A stretch of DNA of 64,000 bases from Brachycybe producta (GCA_036925085.1 JAUPFP010000009.1:5752233-5816232), one strand, 5' to 3'. Shown: positions 21,761 through 33,205, numbered from the stretch's first letter. Program-made: numbers and translations. Notes: generated by a model not told the origin, from the letters alone.

Positions 21761-23730
21761 TAGTTTCCGGACACAGCCTTTGTTTTTTGTTTCCTTTTGA
21801 CAATTTTTAAAGTGTTGCAACTTCTTAACAAAGTGGTAATTAATTTGTTGAAATTTTAATGCTAATTAGTGATGCATTTTTAGAAAGAAAAAAAAAACAC
21901 TTATAAATTAATATTTGTGTCAGTTTTATTTATTTTTTTTTCCTGTTTTTTTTTTTCATTTTGAACTATTTAATATGCAAATTTAGAACGTATGCTTTTC
22001 TTTTGGAGGTTTTTTTTAATTAAGAAAAAAACAATTATTTTCTTGTTGGAAGTGTTAAAAATTTATAGAGCTACTTTTTGTAAGGTTTATTTACAAGCAA
22101 TTAACCTTGTAATTATACAGTAAATTGCGCAAGTGTCTTAACATTTTAATTATCTTTTTTTTTAATAAAACCATCTTCATATTAAGATTTAAAAAATTGA
22201 AATAAAAGAACTTTCTTATATTTGAAATGGTGACGTTTCAATTATTATAAAAAAATTAAAACAATTATTATTATTATTAAAATTTTATTATTAATTATTA
22301 TTATTTATTTTTATTATTATTTATTATTATTTATTATTTAATTTATTAATAATAAGTGTTATGTTTATTATTACAGTATTATTATTATGAATTATTAGTT
22401 TGTTAGAAATTAGAATATTAAATTAATAAGTTAACTCTAGGTATTATTATGATGATATTTTTTAAAATAAACATTTTATTGAAATTTGAAAGGATAAATT
22501 TATTTTTTTTGGGTTGAAATTAAAAAATTTTCTCTTTTTTTTTTTAAAAAAGAAAATTCCATTAAAAGTTTATATTTAAATATATTCATTAAGGTCAAAT
22601 AAAGTATGTTTTTTTCAATCAATGAGATTGGTTAGAGGCTATAATTCAAATGGAACTCTGGATTAATTGCAAGGTTGCACTCTTCGTCCTTTTTTAATAC
22701 TAACTTTGGAGTAATTGTAATGATTCTAGCCTGGTTTGAATATTGTCATGATAATTTACCTTTAGCCATATTTGTTTACTATTCTAGTTTTCTAGTTTTC
22801 TAACATAATTATGTTGAATTTCTTATTAAACCTTCCTGAAAAAAGCCCAAAGTAAGCAATTTTTTATTTTCTTTATTTATTTTACAATAAATTAATAAAG
22901 AAAATGGAGAATAGTTTTAAAGGTCCTTTATTTGGAATTTTTATGCAAATTAAATTCTTTTAAAGGAAATGGTAAAATAAATTGATTTTATTACCAATGT
23001 GACCAATTGAGCTTTTAACTAAGACCCAAATTTAATAAATAAAAAAACTACACTTGAAGTTGAATTTTTTGCGAGGGCAACAGGGTTTCCGTTGAAGTTC
23101 ATATGATTTTTTGTTAAATTTTTGACCTTTAGCCTCTTTGAATGGGAAAAAAAGTATTACATTTTTTTTCTTCTCGCAGTTATGATTATGATAATTAATA
23201 GTTAGTATTGTTTGCTGACTTTTGTCATAGAATTTGTCATGCGTCTAGTTACACAAGTTAATTAAAGAGTTGATTAATTAATCAAAGATTAATTTAATTA
23301 TGTGATTCAATAATTAATTTTTTGTGTGTTTCTCAACCTCATCAAGAAATGTCTACCTTCGGAGGAAAAAATGCAAAACTACATATTTTTTGTGGTAAGA
23401 TTGACGATATTTTTTATTTTATAAAATGAAATGTGCTTTTCATAATTAACTTGTCCATTGATTTTTTTATTAACGTTTTTTAAGTCGGCTGAGACGTAAT
23501 TAATGTAATAACAATTTTAAATTTTATGTTAAATGTTTTATTTTAATTTTATGTTAAATGTTGGTCACTTGTGTTAAATAGAATATATTCCTAAGCTTCT
23601 AATCGTTTTTTTTTTTTAAAAAGTCATGATCATAATAAATTTAAATATTTCTGTGCGTTTTATAAGCTGTTTTAATTACATAATATTCCAATTAAAAGAG
23701 AACAATGAAAAATATAGCTTTGACTCACAT
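21761..23730. other. Very AT-rich non-coding stretch
   Basis: ATT/TTA microsatellite-like runs at 22260-22400, poly-T tracts, and a fragment with GGTTAGAGGCTATAATT near 22630 like the hAT MITE interior. No gene seen. Confidence 0.45.
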
Positions 23731-23955
23731 AGAAACTCGCACAGAAAGCTTATTTTAAAAGATATCAATATGAAAATACGCATAAAATGATTTTTCAACC
23801 CTTCTAGTTTCTAAAACACATTCAGATTTTTCTTTTATTTTGTATCTGAAAGAAAGAATTAATGAAGAGTTCAAGAGGCTGTTTGTTTGGAGACTTTTGA
23901 ACCACCTTACATGATTAAGTTACTCTTCTAGTTTCTAGAACAATTTCACGTTTTG
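23731..23955. mobile_element. Foldback family M arm(s)
   Basis: CCTTCTAGTTTCTAAAACAC near 23800 and CTCTTCTAGTTTCTAGAACA near 23925, with AACCACCTTA between. Confidence 0.6.
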
Positions 23956-23960
23956 CTTTA

Positions 23961-24582
23961 GGGTCGATTCACACTATATGATCAAGGTGGGGTCCGGTCC
24001 GGTTGACCTGCACCCCGATATAGAGGGGACTCTGTATCGGCCTGAAAATTCTTAAATCGCCGCACTTTTTTATAATGATACTGATTAGTCAGTATCATCA
24101 TACAGAAATTTAGTCCATCCCGTGTCCAGACCGTGTTATGACGGGATAGTGTGTGGAGACCGTTAGGGTCAAGGCGGGGCCCTGTTGACCGTGGTCAAAT
24201 ATTGTACTAAAGATTTTCAATTAAAAACCAATGTACAGTATTTAGAAAGTCGGTGTTAACACTGGCGGCGACCACCACACTCAGGTCATGGTTTTCCATA
24301 GAAAAATGGCTGGTAACCGTGACCGGACTGTGTTATGACCGGATAGTGTGTGGAGACTCTTAGGGTCGATTCACACTATAGAGTGAAGGTGGGGTCCGGT
24401 TCACCGTGGTCAAATATCTCCATTGGAATCCAGTGTTTTTATAAAGTCGGTGTTCACACTGGTGACTACACTCAGATTACGGTGACCATGACTATACCGT
24501 GTTATGACCGGATAGTGTGAGGATACCGGATAGTGTGAGGGTACCGGATAGTGTGTAGATACCGGATAGTGTGTAGAGACCC
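23961..24582. mobile_element. Tandem array of three Harbinger-like MITE units sharing TTA
   Basis: Units 23961-24162, 24166-24359 and 24363-24582. Each starts GGGTC and ends with a variant of GGATAGTGTGTGGAGAC. They are separated by single TTA triplets (24163-24165, 24360-24362), and TTA also flanks the array (23958-23960, 24583-24585). The GATTCACACTAT ends and TTA duplication fit PIF/Harbinger. Further GGATAGTGTG copies at 24510-24580 are internal repeats. Confidence 0.8.
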
Positions 24583-25029
24583 TTAATCTTGTTTTTAAAG
24601 TTTCAGAATCACATTTTATAACATGAAACTTAAAATTACTATATAGTTTTTTTTTTTAAATTATAAAAATATCTTAAATTTCAAGTTAAAATATCAAATG
24701 AAATTAATTCTTGATAATTTTAGAATATTTTAAATTTCACATTTTTTATTTTGTCTTGTTTTCAATTTCTTGTCAATCGGTAAACAATAATAAATAATAA
24801 AAAAATAAATGTGATTTAAATTAAATAAATCGATTTTTGTTTTATTTCTCTTTTGTTTTCTTTGAAATGAATGATGTTAATTGGGAACATGTGTTTTATG
24901 TGTTTCCGGGTTTCTATTATTTTTTTGTTTTGTCTGATTAAATGTGCTTATTTTTTTATGAGTGTGTCTATTACGGCTTGAGGTGTGTGTATTTATGTGT
25001 GTGTGTTATTTTTTTTGTTGTCTTTGTTT

Positions 25030-26380
25030 GTCTTGTTGTGTCAACAAGTCTTAAGGTCCGAATTCAAGTAGAAAAACTTAGCACTTGAACTTCAACTTGT
25101 GTGCTCTTAAGTTCTAACTCAGGGTTCCATAAAAGGGAAACGTTATTTTAAAATATATCCAATAAGCGTTTTTTTATTTTCTATGTAAATCCCCTGGTTT
25201 GAGGGTTCAAGTACTAAGTCCTCCATCTTGAATTTGTACCAAACACGTGTTTAACTGCTGTTTGTTGACAACTTGCAAAGTCATAAAAGAAAAACAATAG
25301 GAAAAATCTGTACATCATAAAAAGAAAAGGGGGAACGCCCTAAAAAAAAAAAAATTGGAATACTTCGAAATTTTAATTCTTTAGCTTTAATTAAAGATAA
25401 CTTTTTCATTCATAAAGTCAATGACTCCATTGACAAAAGAAATAGATGGGAGGTGGCATTAGGTTCAAATTCAAGAAGGAAACTTCGCATTTGAACTTTA
25501 ATCCTCAATCAAGAGTCTTAACTAGGGCACAACGACGAGTGAGGCACCTCTGCCTCGAGCGCAAAGCTCAGGGCGCGGAAATATGGGAGCAAAAATAATA
25601 CTAAGGGGGGGGGGGGGGGGGGTAGGCGCCAGTTTTATTAATACATTGGGCGCGCAAACCTCAGAGGTGCAGAAATAGATGGGCAAAATAACTAGAATAA
25701 TAATACTAAGGTGGCGCCAGTTTTATTTGTGCATCTGGCGCAAAAAATAGCTCTTGACTTCAACCTTCTCTGATTATGAAAATTTTTTTTAAAAAAATGT
25801 TCAAAAAGATGGCTGGGTTTTTTGCATTTTGGCAAATTTTCTTATTAAATATGAACCTTGTTTATGCTCTTTGTATCCAAATTAAAGAAGAAAACCTCAC
25901 ACTTGAACTTTAATTTCAACCCTCTCTATACATATTTGTATGGTGGAACCTTGTTCATAGAGACTTGAAATCAAAAGTTCAAGTGGCGAGTTTTCTTCTT
26001 GAATTTGAATCTAAAGATAGACATAAACAAGGTTCACATTGATGAAAAAAAAAACTTGCCACTTGAACTTCAACTCTCTCTTTCTCTCCGAACAGGGTTC
26101 CAACATATAAAACCCCCTTCTTTTCAAGGTTTATCTATATTGGAATCCGTTTCTGCTGTTCAGAGAGGGTTGAAGTTCAAGTGGTAAGTTTTTTTCTTGA
26201 ATATAATCCTTTGTTTATTTTATTTTTAAAGATCTAAATTCAAGAAGAAAACTTGGCCCTTAATTTTCAGCCCTTTCTGAACAGAGTTTGAACCCTGTTC
26301 AGAAAGGGTTAAGGTTAAAAATTCAAATGTCAAGTTTTCTACTTGAATTTGTACCTAAACAAGGACATAAATTACAAAAA
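25030..26380. repeat. Cluster of foldback family D copies
   Basis: About eight arms of CACTTGAACTTCAACTT, GAACAGGGTTC and AAGTTCAAGTGGCAAG in both directions. They are interrupted at about 25520-25745 by a GC-richer stretch with GGCGCCAGTTTTATTA twice and an 18-base G run (25605-25622). Confidence 0.6.
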
Positions 26381-26390
26381 CCCTGCCTTA

Positions 26391-26687
26391 TACCTAGTAC
26401 ACACCTGATAATTTCAATGCTTTTAATTAATAAACGTGTTCTACAGAGGCCTGTGAAGGACAAACAAACAATATGTCGTCGAATTCAATTTATTCAGTTA
26501 ATTAATCTGAACATATTGAGTTAATACTTAAATATAATTTAGAAACTATTGATTTAATATTTCAATTTTAAAATATTAATAATAAAGTCAATTTTTATTT
26601 GGTGTTCATGTCCTTAACTGGATTCCGTATAATTCACCTAAACACATTTAATTTGAATTCATTTAACTCATGTCTGTGTACAAGGTA
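26391..26687 (+). mobile_element. TTA-flanked MITE family T
   Basis: Ends TACCTAGTACACACCTGA and inverse TACCTTGTACACAGACATGA, flanked by TTA at 26388-26390 and 26688-26690. Non-coding. Contains ATGCTTTTAATTAATAAACG and TGTCCTTAACTGGATTCCG, shared with copies at 34917-35222, 49617-49924 and (inverted) 27534-28118. Confidence 0.8.
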
Positions 26688-26690
26688 TTA

Positions 26691-27384
26691 TTGAGTTATT
26701 TTAACAGGGTATTTCTAATCTTGGAACCTTGGTCAGAGAAAGGGTTGAAGTTCAAATGGCAAGCTTTCTTTATGTTTCTCCATTGTGATTTGAGGCCACA
26801 GTAATTGTCCTGCACTTTATTTAAATTTACCCATTGATTTATCCAGAACTGTGATGTCAAACTGTTCGATAAATCGATGAATAATAAGAAATGTGTTATG
26901 TGCTAATCAATAGATGACAGTTATCTAAATTTAATGAAACCACAAAAGATAAATTCTAATTAATACTCGAGAATCTTTTTTTGTTGTTGTTGTTGTTGTT
27001 GTTTTACAATTTTGTCCTCAGGCAAAAAAAAAAATTTCTTTTCAGTTGGAACAAAATTTCTTTCAAATTCACTGGACCAATTATGCAAATTTTGTTTTAA
27101 GTTTGAATTCAAGTCACATTGAACTAACTTCGTACAATACAATTCACATGAATTTTACTTTTTTTTATCTTGCCAAAATACAAATGATTTTCTAAGCATC
27201 CATTTTCAAAATATGCAAATTTAAGAGAAGTACAATGGAATAGAATTATAGGTATAGTTTGCATTTCAGAAGCAATCTCTTGTTTACTGTTTAAAACGAG
27301 ATTAACGTTTGTTTGCTCTTCACGGAGTTCTGTAGAACACGTTTATTATTTAAATGCATTTAAATTATCAGTTGTGTGTACTAG
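26691..27384. other. Non-coding with a partial family T copy
   Basis: 27270-27385 carries a reversed family T end (GTAGAACACGTTTATTATTT, CTAGGTATA). Family D arm near 26730; a (TTG)n run near 26981-27003. No gene seen. Confidence 0.5.
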
Positions 27385-27530
27385 GTATAAGATATCAACA
27401 TAAAATTCCCCTTAAGTGATTGAGCTACACTTCTAGTTTCTAATAACATTCAAGTTTCTTTTTGTTTTGCACCTGAAAGACAGGAATAATTAACCAGTCT
27501 GAGAGGCGATTTTACTCATTAAAACCACCT
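27385..27530. mobile_element. Foldback family M, right arm
   Basis: AGATATCAACATAAAATTCC, CACTTCTAGTTTCTAATAAC, GCACCTGAAAGACAGGAATA and AAAACCACCTTAA. Confidence 0.65.
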
Positions 27531-27533
27531 TAA

Positions 27534-28118
27534 TACCTTGTACTCACATATGAGTTAAATGAATTCAAATTAAATGTGTTTAGGTGAATTATACGGAATC
27601 AAGTTAAGGACATGAACACCAAATAAAACTTGACTTTATTATTAATATTTTAAATTGAAATAGTAAATCAATATTTTAATGTCAATAGTTTATATAATTA
27701 TATTTAAGTATTAACTCAATATTTTCAGATTATTAACCGAATAAATTTAATTAGATATATTGTTTGTTTTGCACTTCACAGTAGAGACCTACATAAAGCC
27801 CATGGGCTGGTGGGCTTTTGCAAAAGCCCAGCCCAGCCCAGCCCATGGGTTGGGCTGGGCCTGGGCCGGCATTTTTATGTTAAAGGCCCATGGGCATGGT
27901 GGGCCTTGTGGGCTTCATGGGCCTGGTAGGCTTCATTAGCCTGGTGGGCTTTATGAGCTTCGTCGGCTTGGTGGGCTGGGCCCAGCATAAAGTCTCATGG
28001 GCTGGGCCAGGCTGGGCTGGGCTTCAAATTTTTACTCAATGTAGGTCTCTACTTCGCAAGACTTTGTAGAATAGGTTTATTATTTAAATGCATTTAAATT
28101 ATCAGGTGTGTACTAGGA
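27534..28118 (-). mobile_element. Family T MITE, inverted, carrying a nested hAT MITE
   Basis: Starts TACCTTGTACTCACATATGA after TAA and ends near TGTGTACTAGGA; the right-hand flank is degraded. It is interrupted by the element at 27782-28051. Confidence 0.7.
27782..28051. mobile_element. hAT-type MITE with GGGCTGGGCC interior, nested
   Basis: Ends TAGAGACCTACAT and exact inverse ATGTAGGTCTCTA. Flanks CTTCACAG (27774-27781) and CTTCGCAAG (28052-28060) look like a decayed 8-bp duplication. The interior is built from GGGCTGGGCC and CCCATGGG palindromic repeats, far more GC-rich than the surroundings. Confidence 0.78.
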
Positions 28119-28814
28119 ATTAGTCAGTCGGTTGTTCTTCTAGTATCTAAAAGACAAAATAACCAAGAGTTCTTTCTCGTGGGTCTTTTCAATGTGGGCT
28201 CTTGTTTAAAAAAAAAACGTTTTTTTTCTTCTCTAAAAACAACAATGTTTCAAAAGTTGACAAGAGAAAACACCTTTTTCTTAACTATTTTTTTTTCTGT
28301 TAACTTTTTAAGCCGTTTAACTTTAGAAACCAAAAATGGCTTCTTCACGAACTTAATAATTATAATTATACACACGAAATGTAAGAACAACAAAAAAAAA
28401 AAATAGTCATTATATATGTTTTTATATACATGTATATATATATGTATATTTATGTCATAGAGATATGCCGTATAATTGGCCAGTTTACTGTAAAAGTTGA
28501 ACAAGACCTGAAGTTAAGATACATTTTTGTGTGTGTTATGTGTTGCCTACAGCAATGTATTATGTGGCTTCGAAATTGCATATAATTTACGATTTTGTTA
28601 TATATAACATAAATTCTACTTTTAAAAATAAAAACTTAAAATTAGATCAAAATATTGTTGCTAAGTTGAAAGAATTCAGTTGAAAAGTAATTTTGTGGAC
28701 TTCCGAGACTTGTTTTTACTCCTGTTTAGTTTTTCTTGACCATTTATTTCGATCTCACTATTTTTTTTTAATTTTTTTTTGAGGTTTTTGAATTTGAATT
28801 TGAGAGACAAAAAT
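28119..28814. other. AT-rich non-coding
   Basis: Poly-A/T tracts and a short ATGTATATAT run near 28430-28450. No gene seen. Confidence 0.4.
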
Positions 28815-28890
28815 TATTCTGTAAGCATAGGCAAGGTGGCCTGTAACAAAGAGACAAAAGTCTAATTGTAGCATGCAGAATGCAGTGCCA
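28815..28890 (-). pseudogene. LINE-B 3' end fragment
   Basis: ATTCTGTAAGCATAGGCAAG, GTGGCCTGTAACAAAGAGAC and GCATGCAG match the complement of the LINE-B end at 53440-53500. Confidence 0.45.
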
Positions 28891-28899
28891 AAACCCAAA

Positions 28900-29045
28900 A
28901 GCCGGGGCGTAGTTGGGAACCACCAGCCCCCCGCAGTTGCAGTGGAGAGCGCATGAGGTTTGGATGGAACATTTTGGGGGGTCAATGGGGGCGCAATATT
29001 TTAAGCAACAGGGGGGCTGGCAGGGAGAGGAGCTGGGCGCAACCA
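28900..29045. repeat. GGGGCGTAG-type repeat fragment
   Basis: CCGGGGCGTAGTTGGGAACC followed by GGGGGTCAATGGGGGCGC. Similar starts occur at 33135 and 38570, suggesting one decayed DNA-element family. Confidence 0.4.
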
Positions 29046-29074
29046 AGATGTAGTTAAGTTGCTGGGATACGTGT

Positions 29075-29250
29075 GTCCGGCGATTATCTCCCGGTCTGCA
29101 CTAGACTTTTATGATCCTGACGCACATGACCGGGCCGAGACAGTGAACAGAACAGACGAGTGACGGCCGTCAGCCGGTGGAGGACTGCGTCTGTTCGCAC
29201 AATAGCGTGCTGTGACAGGACAGTGTCTTGGCCCGGCCACCGGGCTCCGA
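29075..29250. mobile_element. GC-rich foldback element
   Basis: GACCGGGCCGAGACAGTG at the left is inverted as CAGTGTCTTGGCCCGG at the right, and AACAGACG as CGTCTGTT inside. Much higher GC than its flanks. Confidence 0.5.
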
Positions 29251-30400
29251 GTGGTTATTATCATATGTTTTTTTTTTTGCGGTCACGGTCCGCTCTCGGA
29301 TCGCAGATTCGAGGAAGAGTTTCATTAATTATTAAGAAATGGAACCTCATTAATTAGGCAATAATACTCGATCAAGATTGTCTCGGTCGACAAGTGCGGG
29401 TTTTCATATTACAAGGCCAAAACAGAACCGGAATGACGACTGTCTTTGCGGCTCTGTCTTGACCCGGTCGGGAACGTGTTAGCCTTTGATATTTTTCAGG
29501 CACTTTCTAGTCTTAAATGCTTTTTATTTAGGTGTATGAACCTTTATTAGGGCTTTTGATAGATTTGTTTGAAATTTTTAATGCTTTTGCAGTTTTTTTC
29601 TTCTTTCTTTATGGCCCTTTTTAAAAATTGAAGCAATTTTTTTTATTGCAGTTTGTTGTTTTTCTCTGCATGTTTTGAAAATTCTTTCTTGAAATCTTTT
29701 AATGCTTTTTTTTCCTTCAGAATTTCTGAGGTCTTCGGTAGAAATTTCTAGTTGTGGTATATTTTTTTTTTCTTTCTATAAAAGGCCATTTTTGATGTTT
29801 ACAACTTTAAATCATATAAAATTACAGAAGTCAATGCATCCATATGTAATTTTTTATTTATGAATTTTTATATTTTTTTGTGCGGTTTTTTTTTTTTGAA
29901 AAAACCAGTAATCGTGACTTGATTTTTCTTCTTGTTAAAATTTCCGAACTGTCACAATTTGTATAAAGAAAAAGGAGGTGGGTGACCTTTTTGCGTACGA
30001 AGGACGTAGAAAATGGGATTACAAAACTCTTTAGAAGCAACTTTAAGAAGGCTACTGAAAACGTTTTAGAAACTAGAAGAGTAAATCTGAGCGTTAGTCC
30101 ACTACAATAGGTCTGTGGGGCGGAGCAACAAACGGCCTCTGGAAACAAATTGCATGTAAATGAATATATGCTAGGACTTCTGGGCTCCACTGAGCTCTCC
30201 CGGTTGCTTTTTTTTGTCTTTTTACGGGATTTAATTTTTTGTTTTCGATTTAAGGCCTTTTTTTTTCGAAAAAAAAAAAAAAAAAAAAAAAATTCAAAGT
30301 CTATTGATTTGATTTTTCCACATTTTTCCCTCCAATTTTAAGAATTCCTGAATCTTTGCACTTTCTTAAGATTTTTAGGACTTCTGGGCTCCACTGAGCT
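29251..30400. other. Non-coding; poly-T rich
   Basis: No gene seen. GTTTTAGAAACTAGAAGAGTA near 30061 is a family-M scrap. The phrase GACTTCTGGGCTCCACTGAG appears twice (30175 and 30379). Confidence 0.4.
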
Positions 30401-30600
30401 ATTTTTACTCATTTTTATTTAACTTCATAATTTTGTTTGTTTTTATTACTCGCTTTTATTTAATTTCATAATTTGTTTGTATGTTTGTCCATCATTTTCT
30501 GAAATATTTGAAAATTCACACTGCAAGGAATTGAACCCATGACCAACATTACCATGGCCTCATTTGCCTGAAACACTAACCACTACACCAACAAGACAAG
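30400..30600 (-). mobile_element. tRNA-derived SINE
   Basis: Read on the minus strand, the head (about 30600-30514) has box A TGGTGTAGTGGTTAGTG and box B GGTTCAATTCC at tRNA spacing. The body then runs toward AATAAAAGCGAG. The head resembles tRNA genes with a GTGTAGTGGTTAG D-arm (Glu/Asp/Gly type). Pol III promoter elements are intact in outline. Confidence 0.75.
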
Positions 30601-30605
30601 AACAG

Positions 30606-31301
30606 ATTATATTTTGATTTTTGCTCGCTTTTATTTAACTTTGTAATTTGTTTGTTTGTCCACCGCCACCTTCTGAAATATTTTAAACTAGTGGGGTAAC
30701 CCGTCATAAATGACGGGAGTAAAATTCACAGGTGCCCAGCATTAGAATTTCTTTTCCTCCGCCCTTTTATGACGTCAGACCAAGTAACAAACCAATTAGA
30801 AATTGACGACGTTCATAAAAGGGCGGAGGAAAAGAAATTCTAATGCTGGGCACAGTTGCCCGTGATAAATTCTAGTTTAATTTTGCTTGTATTATCCCCT
30901 CCCCTTTTTATATTTGAAAGAAAATGAGCGTTTCATTTTCTCTGGTGTGCACATGCGCGTCGTTTTTTTTCCTTTTTTACTCCTTTCATTTCAATTTCCG
31001 TCATCCCCTCCCACTTTTCTCTCTCCCCCTCCCACTTTTCTCTCTCCCCCTCTACACTTTCCAACCTTTTCCCCTCTCCAATTTAATATCATGGGGTTCT
31101 TGGGTGGGAAGGGTGCAACATATAGTTGACCTTGAGAAAATAAAAACGGTTCATTTATTCATTTAAATTTATATAAATTCCGCACAGACCTGGCTTAAAA
31201 TATATAATATTTTAAATATATTCACACTGCAAGGGATTTGAACCCATAACCAACATAACCACAGCCCGAGACACTAACCACTACACCACCAACACAAGAC
31301 A
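30606..31301 (-). mobile_element. Second copy of the SINE, split by a retroposon
   Basis: The tail (30620-30687, with CTCGCTTTTATTTAACTTTG) and head (31217-31300, box B at 31233-31244, box A at 31272-31288) belong together. They are separated by the 518-bp element at 30688-31205, flanked by AATATTTTAAA on both sides. Confidence 0.72.
30688..31205 (+). mobile_element. Retroposon E with long conserved hairpin
   Basis: Starts CTAGTGGGGTAACC with a small hairpin CCCGTCAT..ATGACGGG. Then comes a ~44-bp stem (about 30732-30854) joined through a ~30-base loop. A CT-rich tract, ATCATGGGGTTCTTGG and TTCATTTATTCATTTAAATT follow, and an AT-rich end. Flanked by an 11-base duplication AATATTTTAAA (30677-30687, 31206-31216), which suggests insertion by reverse transcription. 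No ORF of substance. A second copy starts at 60984. Confidence 0.75.
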
Positions 31302-31305
31302 AGAT

Positions 31306-32210
31306 TGTGACGGACCTTTCTCCGTTAGTAGAATCTGCTCTTTTTGGTTAATACGAGCGAGTTTTCACTCGTATTGATAGTGAGTGGCTAGGTCACTAAT
31401 TCTACTGGCCCGGGAGGACTAGACCAATATAACGTCTATTTTATGTCCTCACTAGTCTCTGGCAAAAGACTTCAGTCTTGAGGATCTTTAATCTCTGTAT
31501 CTCTCGGACTTTCGTCCGTAAATCTGCCCTAAGAATCGTGTAAAATATACTTACTTGTACGTTGCAGGTTTGCACCTGTTGGGACCTTGAAGTATCCAGA
31601 ATAGGTGAAGACCTGCAAAATGATGAGTTCACAATCGCGGAATTTAAGTTTCGAATAACAAACACCACTGGTTTAGTTAAATATAAAATTGAAGATTTAT
31701 TTCGGTGAAATAGCATAAAAAAAATTAGCGAACTGGTTTTGCACAACACATAAAAATATCACTTTGAAAATAATATTAAAAGAAAAAGAACCTAGCCAAA
31801 ATCGGGCATAGGTTCGGTATTTTAAAAGAAGACTTCTGGTACATACAGAATGACCCTTTATATACCCTGAGAATCCCCAAGTCGGATTCTCAGGGCACAA
31901 ACTTTCAATTGGTTACTTTAATATTTTGGCCCAAATAGACCTCCTGTTATCTCCTGTTATCACACATAGGTGATAACAAGAGAAACGAAAACAAAATCGA
32001 ATTAAAAACGAATAAATCTATTGGTGTGGAAGAAAAATTGGAGGGGGAACGAAAAGGTCAGATCGTTATCTAACACATATGATATCTGGGTCACTCGGTA
32101 CCAAAAGTACCGAGTGGCCCAGAAACCAAACAAGATACAGGGTGACGTTAAAACCCCAAAAAGAAGCGCAAATTAAAGAAAAAAATAAGCGGCGGGCCCC
32201 AAACGTCTCA
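31306..32210 (+). mobile_element. Solo LTR of a retrotransposon
   Basis: Starts TGTGACGGACC, ends GTCTCA (TG..CA), and is flanked by AGAT on both sides (31302-31305, 32211-32214). TTTATATACC near 31857 and AATAAATC near 32010 suit a TATA box and polyadenylation signal of a + oriented LTR. No internal gag-pol region, so a recombined solo LTR; Gypsy-type by the 4-bp duplication, tentatively. It inserted in the SINE's flank. Confidence 0.65.
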
Positions 32211-32384
32211 AGATTACATCTTGTTTTACTTTTTAGACCTTTTTTTTTATAAAAACGACTTTTCTTGTTATGTCTTTTTAAAGGATTTTATTATTTTTTC
32301 AACTTTTGGTCGTTTTTTTTACAAAAGAATTAGTCTATATACTTTTTAATAATAAAAAACATCTATAATGCCACTATCTGTTAC

Positions 32385-32440
32385 ACATCAAAGATCATTA
32401 GCCATCCTGAGGGACAAAAACAAAATAAATACCTATTCAG
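32385..32440 (-). mobile_element. Family P terminal fragment
   Basis: CCTGAGGGACAAAAACAAAA then TACCTATTCAGCCACATCAAG, like the right end at 40451. Confidence 0.45.
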
Positions 32441-33112
32441 CCACATCAAGACAAAAAATATTTATTTTTTTCTGATTATTTTTATAAAATTTATTCTTTA
32501 AAATGGGTGTGATATTAATGTGATTACGAAAGCTTAAAGCCAAAACCCTCAAGAAAAAGACAAAAATGATGTTCCAGATATTTATTATGCAAGAAAGTTA
32601 AGAAGATTTAGCAAGAGACGGGAAAAAAACAAGGGGTCAGAAAACCCTCTGAAAAGATAAGAGAAAAAGCTACTACTGACTGTCCACTATAATTATATTC
32701 TATAACAAGTGGTGGTGGTCACTTTTTTTCACTTTTTTTTTCACTTTTTAATAGCAGAAACAAGTTTCCTTCCTTTTTATGTATCATTGATCACACAAAA
32801 AAGAGGGGAAAGGAGGTGGAGGGGAGAATTTTAATGTTGCTGTCTTTTTATCGAGGAAGTTCGAAAGTAAAAATGATCTAATTCTTATAGATTTATGAGT
32901 TCTACTTTTTTTATTTACTTCCTGTGTATCTTCTAGAAATAATTTTTAAACTTCTAACCACAGACATGAAATAAAAAACAACCTCAAGTAAAAGACGATC
33001 TCGTTTTTTTTTCTTTCCTCTCTCTCTTTGCATAGAGAGTCACATTGACCGACTGACCAGCTACAACCAGGTGGACAAGTAATTTGTTCAGAGAGTTAAT
33101 TCGGGTTTCCAC
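32441..33112. other. Non-coding, no gene seen
   Basis: AT-rich with poly-T tracts and a short CT-rich run near 33017-33028. Confidence 0.4.
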
Positions 33113-33205
33113 ATGCAAGGATTATTGGCTTTAGGAGTCAGCAAGGGCGTAGCTGGGGACCCACAGCCCTCCCCGCGAGGAGGGACGGGTGCAGGAGGTT
33201 TGGAG

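Noticed and set aside
30887-31166. 80-codon frames rich in Pro, Leu and Phe (also at 61158-61470)
   Set aside because: They come from the CT-rich tract of retroposon E and differ between copies in ways not expected of a protein.
31441-31900. Minus-strand frames inside the solo LTR as possible genes
   Set aside because: They lie wholly within a TG..CA element flanked by AGAT duplications and have no recognisable domain.
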